64,000 nt of DNA from Armigeres subalbatus (Eukaryota; Arthropoda; Insecta; Diptera; Culicidae), in the NCBI RefSeq assembly GCF_024139115.2, contig NC_085140.1:416404283-416468282 (forward strand). The letters are read 5' to 3'. How positions within the stretch are numbered: position 1 is the stretch's first letter; every line of letters begins with the position of its first letter. Under the pieces are notes generated by a model. It was not told the origin of the DNA, made no database searches, and saw only the letters and a list, made by a program, of their open reading frames with translations. The position numbers and the translations under genes were made by a program. Shown here one piece after another: positions 57,201-64,000 of the stretch.

Positions 57201-60200
57201 GTAATGATTTGAAAAATGTATTGGAGGTAACCACTTTCCCTTCGATGGAACTCGAACCCGCGACCCTCAGTTGTTTACTATTTTAAATGCATAGTCTTTT
57301 CCACGTACCATTTGAAACTATTAGAGAAACTATTCGGCTTTGTCAGAAGTATAATGTATGATATGAAAATTATATTCAAACCAGATTTCTTTCATGGTGA
57401 GACTAGAACTCTTCTCGGTAGTGATAATGGAAAGCAACATGCCACCTACGCTTCGGAATGATTTTGAGACCAAGGATATCTCCGAGAGTCCTAGAAGAAG
57501 CTCATTAGCATTTCGTTGCAGCTTGTGGATGTCTGAAGAAGGTGCTTGATCGGTATTCTCTTGAAAGCGATTCGAGTTTTGTCTGGAGACTTGTCGACCG
57601 TAGTCGAGTATATCCAATTATGTTCGATTCCAGACACATCTCAACAATCTCTGGTAATTTGTTCTTAAAAACTTGATTTTATCACATCATGACGCTGTAC
57701 AGGAGAAGTGCTTTAGATTAACCAACAGGATGAAGGAAAGACTGATATAAATATTAAAGTTTGATGCCATAATAAGATTGAGATTCGTAGCAATAATAGA
57801 GATTATAAAAACAATAATAACACACCACTGGTCAAGGTAGAATAAGTATCAAGACCTAAAAATAGATTGAGGAAAAAAAGAGATATGAAACAAGCAATGA
57901 AAAACAAGGTTATTTTGATAAGAAAATTATTTTGAGCTTTTTAGTGGAATGTCTTCACTTGTCATAAGACAAGTTAATACAATCCCATTGAATTCCACCA
58001 CTTAATTGTATCTTGACAGATACGTATTTCGACCTCAACAGTAAGGCCGTCTTCAGTGTCTCGTACTTGACGCGAGACGAGTTTGTACAATCCTATTTAA
58101 TTCCACCACTTAATTGTACCTTGACAGATACGTATTTCGACCTCAACAGTAAGGTCGTCCTCAGTGTCTCGTACTTGACTCGACTCGTGCGCTTTTTTAG
58201 CAACAACATAATTATTTCATAAAATGAAGAATTTTTCAAGCATGAATAGAACACTGCTGGATAATCCAGCAAGGTTGTTCTATTTTACTCAAGATTCAAA
58301 CTAGAAAAGTGTTCGAAAATGTGCAATGAAACTAAATCATTGTTGATTTTACTCTTAGATGCCTTAAACAATTGACCTTAAGGTCACTCCTGACGGAATC
58401 CAAGTTTCAAAGTGCTCGCGTTTTCGGGGGCACACCACTCGATACGGAAGCAACACACAACTGTCATTTTTATTTTTTCACGCATGCTGCGACGCAGCAA
58501 AACTAAATCAATAAAAATGGCAGTTGTGCGTTGCTTCCGTATCGAGTGGCGTGCCCCCGAAAACACGAGCACCTCGAAACCTGGATTCCGTCAGGAGTGA
58601 CCTTAAATTAGTCAATGAATTGACTGAAACAATAAAACTAGATAAAGTTTTCGACAGTAAATGTCAATAAAAAGGACTGTTAGATATTATAGAAGATGGA
58701 TAATGGAAGAAAATATAATAAAATATTTGCTTTTGAAAATTTTGAAAACATTTAAAAAATTTATGTTGATTCCAAATGGGTCCTAATCACCCACATAAAC
58801 ATCAGCCTATTTTACCCTACTTTGTACAGATTGTTACGAAAAAAAGTTACAGAGTTCCAAGAGAAGCACACTCCTATCAAAACCTATACTATTTATAATC
58901 TATTTCCTCTTTTTGTTGGCGTAACAAATAGTGTAGGAAACTCGGATATTGCCGCATCGCATATTGAAACAGCGAGGTTTCTAAGTCAATTTCAAAATCA
59001 TCATATAGAGGAGAAAATTTCCTGCACCGCGGACTAGGAATCAAACCCAGCCACCTATGCATGTTATTGCTTCATAGCCGCGCTTTTTACCAATAGGCAA
59101 AAAAAGGCCCGTTAAATACCTTTCGCGAAAAATTGTAGCGCGTGTTAGCGAGACCTCAGATAGCTTGGCCGGTGGAGGCACGTTACTATATTCTCGACAA
59201 AAAAACGAAGGAAAAAAACATTTTCAGTGGCGCCACTGGTATCCGAGGACGTAATCGAAGCCATTTTTGCAATCAACCCTTTCTTCTCATAAAATTTTGG
59301 TCCTGAGAAGAACCGATTTTCTTTCCACAATGCGCCACTAACAGTAACTAAACGATATTTCGAAGATTTTTGCTTTTGGCGATGTTCCGCTTTCTGCTGA
59401 GACTGCTACTACGGTTGTGCCCGCTCTCCGAGAAAATTCAATTGAACTGAGGATTGGAGTCGAGCCCGTAAGTTCCACGATTTTGATGTCTGTGCTTGCG
59501 ATGCACATACGCGGTTTACCGATTTTTCAGTGCCTAGTAAAATTCAATTTTCCAATAGTTTAGCACCTTGAATGCATTTTTTCGATTGTTGAGCAAAATC
59601 TTAAAGAGTTCGTCGATCGATTAACACCAACATCTTTAAAATCGGTTGAAAGACGGCTGATACTTCCTGACCACTTTTCGTGACGGTCTCTGATTTGAAA
59701 CTGCAGAATGACCCCCCTATGTTCCGGCAAGACGTAATCCTACGTCAAAACGGAAAACATAAGCTTTATCCTGAGCTAGCCACGTTGTAACCCTCAAATA
59801 AAGACATAAAAAAGCTGCATGCGGGAGGCAGCAAAGCATCCAATCGGGCACAGCTTCAGCACAGAAGACCCTGAATAGAAAAAGCAGGTTTTTGGCAAAA
59901 ATGAACATATTGCCCCACTAAACGGACCGGGACGAATGCTAGTTGCTGACTAGATAAAAGGCTTAGAAGCATCCTTTATAATTGGAGTAATTGTGCGTCG
60001 TGTGGCCAAGATTGCGGATTCAACTCCTCGATAAGCCTAAAGACATGTTGTCGGGGATCTGCAAAACCGCATCAAGCGGCTTTTTGACTGATTTTTAATA
60101 TATTGTTCGTGCGTTCTTTTTTTATCATTCCATCAATTAAATCTGCCACACGAAAACTTGGGCAGAAGAATTGGAAATTTTGTATTGGCGCTTGGTGCGA

Positions 60201-63200
60201 TCTGGCTGAATCCATCTGTGGCCATGCGGGCAGCAGGGACTATGTCCGAGGGCTTGACGATCTCTCTCCAGACCTTCTGCGAGTTGTGGGGCTTGCCTAG
60301 GATGTGATGGGGTTTGACAGTGGGCCCTGTTAAATTCCTATAAAAAGCTGCATGTATCCGCAAGTAGGCTCCGCCAAAGTGACCGTGTGCCGCTCAAAGT
60401 GCACAAGCCCAAGTCCTGGTGTTAGGTGGGACGCTAAACAGCTCTGACACGACGGCCCTCCGACGAGATAGGAGGTTTGCGCAGTCCCAATAATCCGCCT
60501 GGAAAACCAATAATTACGAACAATATAATAGATAATGCGACTCGATATAATCAGCAGAGACCTAGGCGACGAATAAAGGATCACAATTGGAAGCTTGGAA
60601 CATGGAACTGCTAGGCTAGGTAGTCGCTAGGTTTCGCAGGTTGCGACAGGATGATCTACGATTAATTACATCCCCGCAACGTCGTGGTGCTGCAGGAGAT
60701 TTGCTGGACAGAACAGGTGTGGAAAAGCGGGCATCGAGTGGCACCTTCTACCAAAGCTGTGGCAGCACCAACGAGCTGGGAACCGGCTTCATAGTGCTGG
60801 GTAAGATGCGACGTCGTGTGATTGGGTGGCAGCCAATCAACGCAAGGATGTGCAAGCTGAGGATAAACGGCCGTTTCTTCAATTATAGCATCATCAACGT
60901 GCACTGCCCACACGAGGGGAGACCCGACGACGAGAAAGAAGCGTTTTACGCACAGCTGGAGCAGACATACGATGGATGCCCACTGCGGGACGTCAAAACC
61001 GTCATCGGCGACATGAACGCACAGGTAGGAAGGGAGGAAGAGTATAGACCGGTCATCGGACCGGATAGTCTGCACACCGTATCGAATGACAACGGCCAAC
61101 GATGCATAAACTTCGCAGCCTCCTGCGGAATGGTAGTCCGAAGCACCTTCTTTCCCCGCAAAAATATCTACAAGTCCACATAGAGATCACCTAATCAAGA
61201 AATGGAAAACCAAATCAACCACGTTCTAATCGATGGTAAATTCTTCTCCGACATCACGAACGTCCGCACTTAACGCAGTGCGAATATTGAATCCGACCAC
61301 TACCTCGTTGCAGTATGCCTGCGTTTAAAACTCTCGACGGTGTACTACACGCGTCGAAGTCGGACGCAGTGGCTTAACATTGGGAGGCTACAAGACGGTA
61401 GACTAGCCCAAGAATACGCGCAGCAGCTGGAAGTGGTACTCCCAACGCAAGAGCAGCTAGGCGCAGGAGGAAGTTTTGCCGCAGGAGTGGATAGAAGGTG
61501 TCGTGTGTCCCATCTACAAAAAGGGCGATAAGCTGGATTGTAGCAACTACCGCGCAATCACATTGCTGAACGCCGCCTAAAAGGTACTCTCCCAAATTGT
61601 ATGCCGTCGACTAGCACCAATTCCATGGGAGTTCGTGGGGCAGTACCAGGCGGGTTTTATGGGCGAACGCTTCACCACGGACCAAGTACTGCAGAAGTGC
61701 CGCGAATACAACGTGCCCACACATCATCTATTTATCGACTTCAAAGCCGCATATGATACAATCGAACGGGACCAGCTATGGCAGCTAATGCACGAACACG
61801 GATTTCCAGATCAACTGACACGGTTGATCAAAGCGGCGATGGATCGGGTGATGTACGTAATTCGAGTTTCAAAGGCATTCTCGAGTCCCTACGAAACCCG
61901 CAGAGGGTTACGGCAAGGTGATGGTCTTTCGTGTCTGCTATTCAACATCGCTTTGGAAGGGGTAATACGAAGAGCAGGGATTAACACGAGTGGTACAATT
62001 TTCAACAAGTCCGTCCAGCTATTTGGCTGCGCTGACGACATAGATATCATGGCACGTAACTTTAAGAAGATGGAGGAAGCCTACATCAGACTGAAGAGGG
62101 AAGCTAAGCGGATCGGACTAGTCATCAACACGTCGAAGACGGAGTACATGATAGGAAGAGATTCAATAGAAGACAATGTGAGCCACCCACCGCGAGTTTG
62201 CATCTGTGGTGACAAAATCGAGGTGGTAGAAGAATTTGTATACTTGGGATCACTGGTAACTGCCGAAAATTCGGAGAAATCCGGAGACGCATAGTGCCTG
62301 GAAATCGTACGTACTTTGGACTCCGCATGACGCTCCGATCGAATTAAGTTCGCCGCCGTACCAAACTGACAATATACAAAACGCTCATTAAACCGGTAGT
62401 CCTCTACGGAAACGATACCTGGACGATGCTCGTGGAGGACCAACGCGCTTTTGAAGTTTTCGAAAGGAAAGTGCTGCGTACCATCTATGGTGGGGTGCAG
62501 ATGGCGGACGGTACTGGTTAGGTGTTGGGTGTTGGGTGTGACAAAGCGCTTATTCAACCAAAAACAGTCTTTTACGGCTAAAAAACTTAATTTGTTTGTT
62601 GGGTTAGTCAATCATCATATATATAGTAGCCCTGTTTGTCTGTCCGGTGACTAGCCAACCAGACGCAGCACGCGGGGAAATTTTTTTTTTTTGTCTCTAT
62701 TAAGGAGACTTTCAGCCCGAGGCTGGCTCGTCTCCGGACGCGGGGAAATTCTCACAAACAAATAAAATATTTGACACTTCAATTCTTTTTTACAATCAGA
62801 TGCACAAAACAAAACCAGTGACAACCAGACACAGCACTTTATGAAAAAAATCACAGACAACAGACGTTGAAAATTTTATTTTTTTTAAATGCAGAAAAGA
62901 TTTTTTTTTTTAAATGCAGAAAACACTTGCCACGGGCGCTATTGCTTCCACAAATAAACTAGTTCTAAATAATGATGAATAAAAGGCATTACATTTTAAG
63001 ATAATTTTCTTTGTCGAAAACAAAGACTTATTCATAACCATTTTATCTCAATCCCCCAAAAAACACGATTCAACAATGCTTACGACAGATAAGAGCTAAA
63101 CTGTCATAAAAAGACACCCAAAATCATTCTTATCGATTTATGAATATGATATTTGAATAATGTAAGCTATGAATCTAATCAAAGGCTCTGCAAGGTAAAC

Positions 63201-64000
63201 ATATGTTTTCCTCCATTCGGTTGCATCTACATAGTAATTGCATTATTCAAAAGTCAATCCTCAATCTTATATCATAAACGAGCCTAAGTCAAAATGACAG
63301 AGACGGTAAACAAAATATGACCTGATGCTGAGATTCATCGAGCCGATTTATTATCACGAGAGAGGCACATTCTATTGTAAAATCAATCAACCAAAGCCTA
63401 TCAAAAACGTCTTATGAAATAAGCGGCTCTCCGACCGCGACCGCGTGGCTTCGTGACTGAATGTCTTCATCGTCATCGTGGAAAAACGCGCGCGACCGCC
63501 AGAGCACTATCGTTATCGGTACTCGACTCTCGTTCGTGCCTCGCCATCAGCTGTTCCTCGAAGCTGGAATCGAAGACGACCAATGACTGTGCGATGTCGC
63601 TTCCAGCAACCGTCAGTCGTGATAATGAACTTCACTCGATAAGGTTGAAGGAGAGCAGTGGCTAACGTCGCAATTCCCGACATGGCTTCGTTGTCTGATG
63701 ATCTTGTAACACATTGTACCTACTGGAAAAACTTGCTCAGTTCTATTTATGTTAATTCACATCTTTGTATCTATTTCAGCTGAGAAACCCGGTACGGAAG
63801 TTGTCGGCGGAACCAGTGGTAGTACACCTGCCGCCACGATGCAGCAATCTACACGAACCGAGATGCGCCCGGTCAAGTACCACTACGCGGACTCGTTTTG
63901 GTGCACCTATCTGATTTCGGTGTTCGCGGCCAGTATTGCCGAAACGGTTACGTACCCATTGGATCTCACCAAGACCCGCCTGCAGATTCAAGGCGAAGCA
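45223..64000 (+). CDS. Ucp4A: Mitochondrial uncoupling protein 4-type carrier (5' part)
   Basis: Solute carrier of the SLC25 family in the inner mitochondrial membrane; insect UCP4 is linked to proton leak/anion exchange. Coding 45223-45241 (ATG plus six codons and one base) joined to 63780-64000. Together they give an N-terminus [17 protein letters not shown], then [20 protein letters not shown]. That is followed by the first transmembrane helix [19 protein letters not shown], holding the carrier signature PxDxxK (PLDLTK), and LQIQGEA at the window edge. The gene continues beyond 64000. Similarity to Drosophila Ucp4A (RPVKY.YADSF and SVFAASIAE) is from memory. Alternative start: ATG at 63839 (good context CCACGATG) if a non-coding leader is used. 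An in-frame stop at 45121 precedes the distal ATG. Intron 45242-63779 is 18.5 kb. Confidence 0.8.
45242..45661. other. Start of the Ucp4 intron, unassigned
   Basis: AT-rich, no repeat partner or coding trace recognised. Confidence 0.4.
45662..45780. repeat. Hairpin MITE
   Basis: CAGCGGAACGGCGACGGAAA (45679) is mirrored by TTTCCGTCGCCGTTCCGCTG (ending 45764). Inner TTTGACAGAAA / TTTCTGTCAAA surround a 10-nt loop, and weaker outer pairing reaches 45662 and 45780. The core arms are almost perfect. Confidence 0.85.
45781..46780. other. Unassigned intronic DNA with a TG-rich tract
   Basis: A purine/pyrimidine-alternating GTGTGT-rich imperfect microsatellite occupies about 46118-46192. The following 46205-46440 is GC-richer with a TE-like feel (GGACCACCTCCATCAGCAAA), possibly a LINE 5' fragment, but it has no partner here. 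Confidence 0.35.
46790..47160 (+). repeat. 52-bp minisatellite
   Basis: About six to seven units with TTCTTTTAAAGCACGCA, TTGCCCGGAATAA and AGTAAATG. CCCGGA starts at 46873, 46925, 46977 and 47029, an exact 52-bp period in the centre, with diverged units at the edges. Confidence 0.88.
47280..47415 (+). repeat. Short degenerate TTCGGGG repeat
   Basis: Imperfect repetition of TTCGGGGTAxTGAC-like words at roughly 20-25-bp spacing. Low complexity. Confidence 0.5.
47477..48155. mobile_element. TIR element with ACCCGAATAAAAA ends
   Basis: 679 bp. ACCCGAATAAAAAATACAGT at the left is mirrored by the right end, which finishes AATAGTACATTTTTATCCGGGT. The interior is rich in ATTGTA/TACAAT words. No coding frame. 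Confidence 0.6.
48180..48756 (-). pseudogene. LINE reverse transcriptase C-terminal fragment
   Basis: On the minus strand it gives [18 protein letters not shown] and [16 protein letters not shown], and near its 3' end [11 protein letters not shown]. This is the C-terminal signature of RTE-like RTs, but of a different lineage from copies 1-3. Several stops. Confidence 0.65.
49294..49420. mobile_element. Hairpin MITE in the LINE
   Basis: CGCCTATTGTTGAACGC / GCGTTCAACAATAGGC form the core. Outer TAGGGTAATTCGCCAAACGTTG is mirrored by TATTTGGCGGTTTCCCCTA. About 125 bp, TA-bounded. Confidence 0.75.
49781..50104. mobile_element. hAT-type MITE with 8-bp target duplication
   Basis: 324 bp. CAGAGTCTATTATATAGAGT at the left is mirrored by AACTCTATAAATAATAGACTCTG at the right; TIRs extend about 30 bp, including TTGCGCAAAGAG / CTCTTTGCGTAA. 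GTAAAGCC occurs at 49773-49780 and 50105-50112. CA...TG ends and an 8-bp duplication are hAT hallmarks. Removing it restores continuous LINE sequence. Confidence 0.88.
51655..52140 (-). pseudogene. RTE reverse-transcriptase fragment split by an insertion
   Basis: 51690-51831 encodes on the minus strand [10 protein letters not shown] and [16 protein letters not shown]. 52028-52090 encodes [17 protein letters not shown]. The 187-bp dispersed repeat at 51832-52018 separates KTK from YM of one conserved motif. Confidence 0.75.
51832..52018 (+). mobile_element. Dispersed AGATACGTATTTCGACC repeat, copy 2, with target duplication
   Basis: 187-bp insert flanked by TACTTTGTC (51823-51831 and 52019-52027), cleanly splitting an RT-derived codon run. 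Shares CAACCGTCTAAGACGAGTTAA-like start and the core with copy 1, but extends further right (to TTTAGTACATTCCACTG and a T-rich end). Variable right end, constant left end. Confidence 0.82.
52440..52862 (+). pseudogene. RTE LINE 3' fragment
   Basis: Matches the C-terminal part of RTE copy 2 ([28 protein letters not shown]). Begins at TACTCCGCAAGACGC and ends before the 3' tail, near ATCCTCCATCTCATG. Confidence 0.85.
53551..53705. mobile_element. Small MITE with CACTAATTACGTAAGC-type ends
   Basis: GGGTCGTACACTAATTACCT (53554) is mirrored by GTAATTAGTGAACGGCCCCC (ending 53705). Inner G tract (53585-53592) and C tract (53667-53671) oppose each other. About 155 bp. Confidence 0.75.
53738..54749. 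mobile_element. TIR element with CACTCTGAAAAATC ends
   Basis: 1,012 bp, TA-flanked. CACTCTGAAAAATCTTCACG at the left and the right end CGTGATGATTTTTTAGAGTG. Subterminal CACGTGA and TACGTGATTTxTCAGGTGA motifs repeat several times near both ends. Non-coding. Confidence 0.75.
54756..55326. mobile_element. TA-flanked MITE with AGTCGCCTCTCCACATCTCG ends
   Basis: 571 bp. AGTCGCCTCTCCACATCTCG (54757) is mirrored by CGAGATGTGGAGAGGCGACT (55306-55325), exact over 20 bp. Inner repeated ATCGAGATA words. It also contains an imperfect inverted pair (ATATCACGGTATACAGAAAA / TTTTTTGTATGCCGTGAT). Starts within 7 bp of the previous element. Confidence 0.85.
55327..56699. other. Unassigned intronic DNA
   Basis: A 90-codon open frame at 55459-55731 has no recognisable domain. 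56290-56470 has a TE-like GTTCGGTTGTGGGCA ... TTTGTGGGCAGCC pair, but I could not fix boundaries. Confidence 0.35.
56700..56890 (+). repeat. Isolated, diverged copy of the 167-bp satellite unit
   Basis: Shares TAGCGGTAATGGTGCCTTTC, CCCATAGTCCGA, CCGTCGAATGCAACTTGTTG with the left edge of 17360-19905, including the lead-in. Lacks the CA tract and palindromic cap. Confidence 0.75.
57101..57285 (-). repeat. SINE-like dispersed repeat, copy 2
   Basis: Homologous to 698-885: CAAAGTTAAT, ATTCCGGGTATTAAACCACC, GTATTGGAGGTAACC. Minus-strand B-box-like GGGTTCGAGTTCC at about 57246-57258. Confidence 0.5.
57965..58200 (+). repeat. Dispersed AGATACGTATTTCGACC repeat, tandem dimer
   Basis: Two tandem units of about 107 bp, each with AATTCCACCACTTAATTGTA, GACAGATACGTATTTCGACC, TCAACAGTAAGG and TCAGTGTCTCGTACTTGAC. 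Very similar to each other and more diverged from the other two copies. Confidence 0.85.
58382..58602. mobile_element. TTAA-flanked MITE (piggyBac-like target)
   Basis: 221 bp. GGTCACTCCTGACGGAATCC at the left and its exact complement at the right, flanked by TTAA (58378-58381, 58603-58606). Arms of about 95 bp pair at roughly 90 percent; the centre (58480-58500) is unpaired. TTAA duplication is characteristic of piggyBac-type transposition. Confidence 0.88.
58610..60119. other. Unassigned intronic DNA
   Basis: Includes a SINE-like trace at 59000-59065 (GGAATCAAACCCAGCCACC, minus-strand B-box-like). The remainder shows no partner or coding family. Confidence 0.35.
60120..62515 (+). mobile_element. 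RTE-like LINE copy 3, with 5' region and large deletions
   Basis: Extends further 5' than copy 2: a leader from about 60120 and the endonuclease start WKLGTWNC near 60588. From 60641 it is closely similar to copy 2. Compared with copy 2 it lacks about 665 bp between endonuclease and RT (junction near 61468), a 20-odd-bp piece at 61683 between short direct repeats, and the 3' end after 62515. Confidence 0.85.
60641..62515 (+). pseudogene. Endonuclease-RT pseudogene (RTE copy 3)
   Basis: 60641-61183 holds the endonuclease with [15 protein letters not shown] and [13 protein letters not shown] and then a stop. 61635-62294 holds RT with [33 protein letters not shown] and an altered catalytic box ([10 protein letters not shown], with C replacing F). 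Stops and deletions abolish function. Confidence 0.85.
62683..62737 (-). mobile_element. 55-bp retroposed hairpin with 13-bp target duplication
   Basis: Flanked by ACGCGGGGAAATT at 62670-62682 and 62738-62750. On the minus strand the insert is a hairpin (GGAGAC ... GTCTCC, inner CAGCC ... GGCTG) followed by TTAATAGAGAC and a short poly(A). It looks like an extremely 5'-truncated LINE or a minimal SINE. Confidence 0.75.
62751..63419. other. Unassigned intronic DNA
   Basis: AT-rich; nothing recognisable beyond short T tracts at 62876-62886 and 62901-62910. Confidence 0.4.
63420..63705 (+). promoter_or_regulatory. Possible alternative Ucp4 promoter/leader
   Basis: A GC-rich island in AT-rich intron directly upstream of the carrier exon. 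Contains TCAGTC at 63613-63618 with GGTTG at +29 to +33, one base off the ideal DPE position. Donors are weak, so an unspliced leader using ATG 63839 would be one possibility. Confidence 0.25.
63780..64000 (+). CDS. Ucp4A: Ucp4 coding exon 2 (partial)
   Basis: Acceptor ATCTTTGTATCTATTTCAG ends at 63779. The open frame from 63782 runs to the window end without a stop, encoding the carrier N-terminus and first helix. Confident as a mitochondrial carrier; the UCP4 subclass is likely. Confidence 0.9.

Noticed and set aside
63682..63705. ATG at 63682 with donor-like GTAACA at 63706 as a short Ucp4 first exon
   Set aside because: Weak donor and the resulting phase puts the carrier exon out of frame.

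Overview
This is eukaryotic, insect-type DNA, most likely from a culicine mosquito and probably Aedes. The reasons are two multi-exon genes with consensus GT/AG splice sites and insect-like core promoters, very long introns packed with mobile elements, a Feilai-like tRNA-derived SINE, RTE- and R1-type LINEs, many short inverted-repeat elements and CA microsatellites. There are no bacterial operons, CRISPR arrays or genuine tRNA/rRNA genes. The species assignment is inference from repeat style and protein similarity recalled from memory.

Only two cellular protein-coding genes are supported, both on the + strand. (1) A complete nidogen (entactin) gene, 9508-37901, has ten coding exons whose phases all fit and which sum to 3,900 nt (1,299 residues). 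Exon 1 (signal peptide) is separated from exon 2 (start of the NIDO domain) by a 24-kb intron; the other nine exons sit within 4.2 kb. (2) The 5' part of a mitochondrial carrier of the uncoupling-protein-4 type starts in a tiny 19-nt coding exon at 45223-45241 and resumes, in perfect phase, at 63780 after an 18.5-kb intron. It runs off the window at 64000. Both genes have an Inr (TCAGTC) with a DPE at exactly +28 to +32 upstream of the start codon.

Layout: 1-9181 is intergenic and repeat-rich (long-TIR element, decayed RTE LINE interrupted by a SINE, MITE). 9182-37901 is nidogen. Its first intron holds a 4-kb DNA transposon with 0.6-kb terminal inverted repeats and a decayed transposase; a 167-bp satellite block with CA tracts; a TIR element with a nested hairpin; a 6.6-kb LTR-bounded element with GTTAT target duplications that itself contains a LINE fragment, two DNA elements and a 61-bp minisatellite; a degenerate GAATTCC-type array split by two MITEs; and an R1-type LINE. 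37902-43641 is intergenic with a 5'-truncated RTE LINE carrying a 13-bp target duplication, a foldback element and nested MITEs. 43642-64000 is the Ucp4 5' region and its giant intron, with a 52-bp minisatellite, LINEs split by MITEs, two adjoining MITEs, a TTAA-flanked element and a third RTE copy.

Functionally, nidogen is a secreted basement-membrane linker and Ucp4 an inner-mitochondrial-membrane carrier; nothing in the sequence links their functions. The most interesting content is structural: nested insertions with readable boundaries and target duplications, a dispersed repeat family that moves with target duplications, and the cryptic 5' exon of Ucp4.
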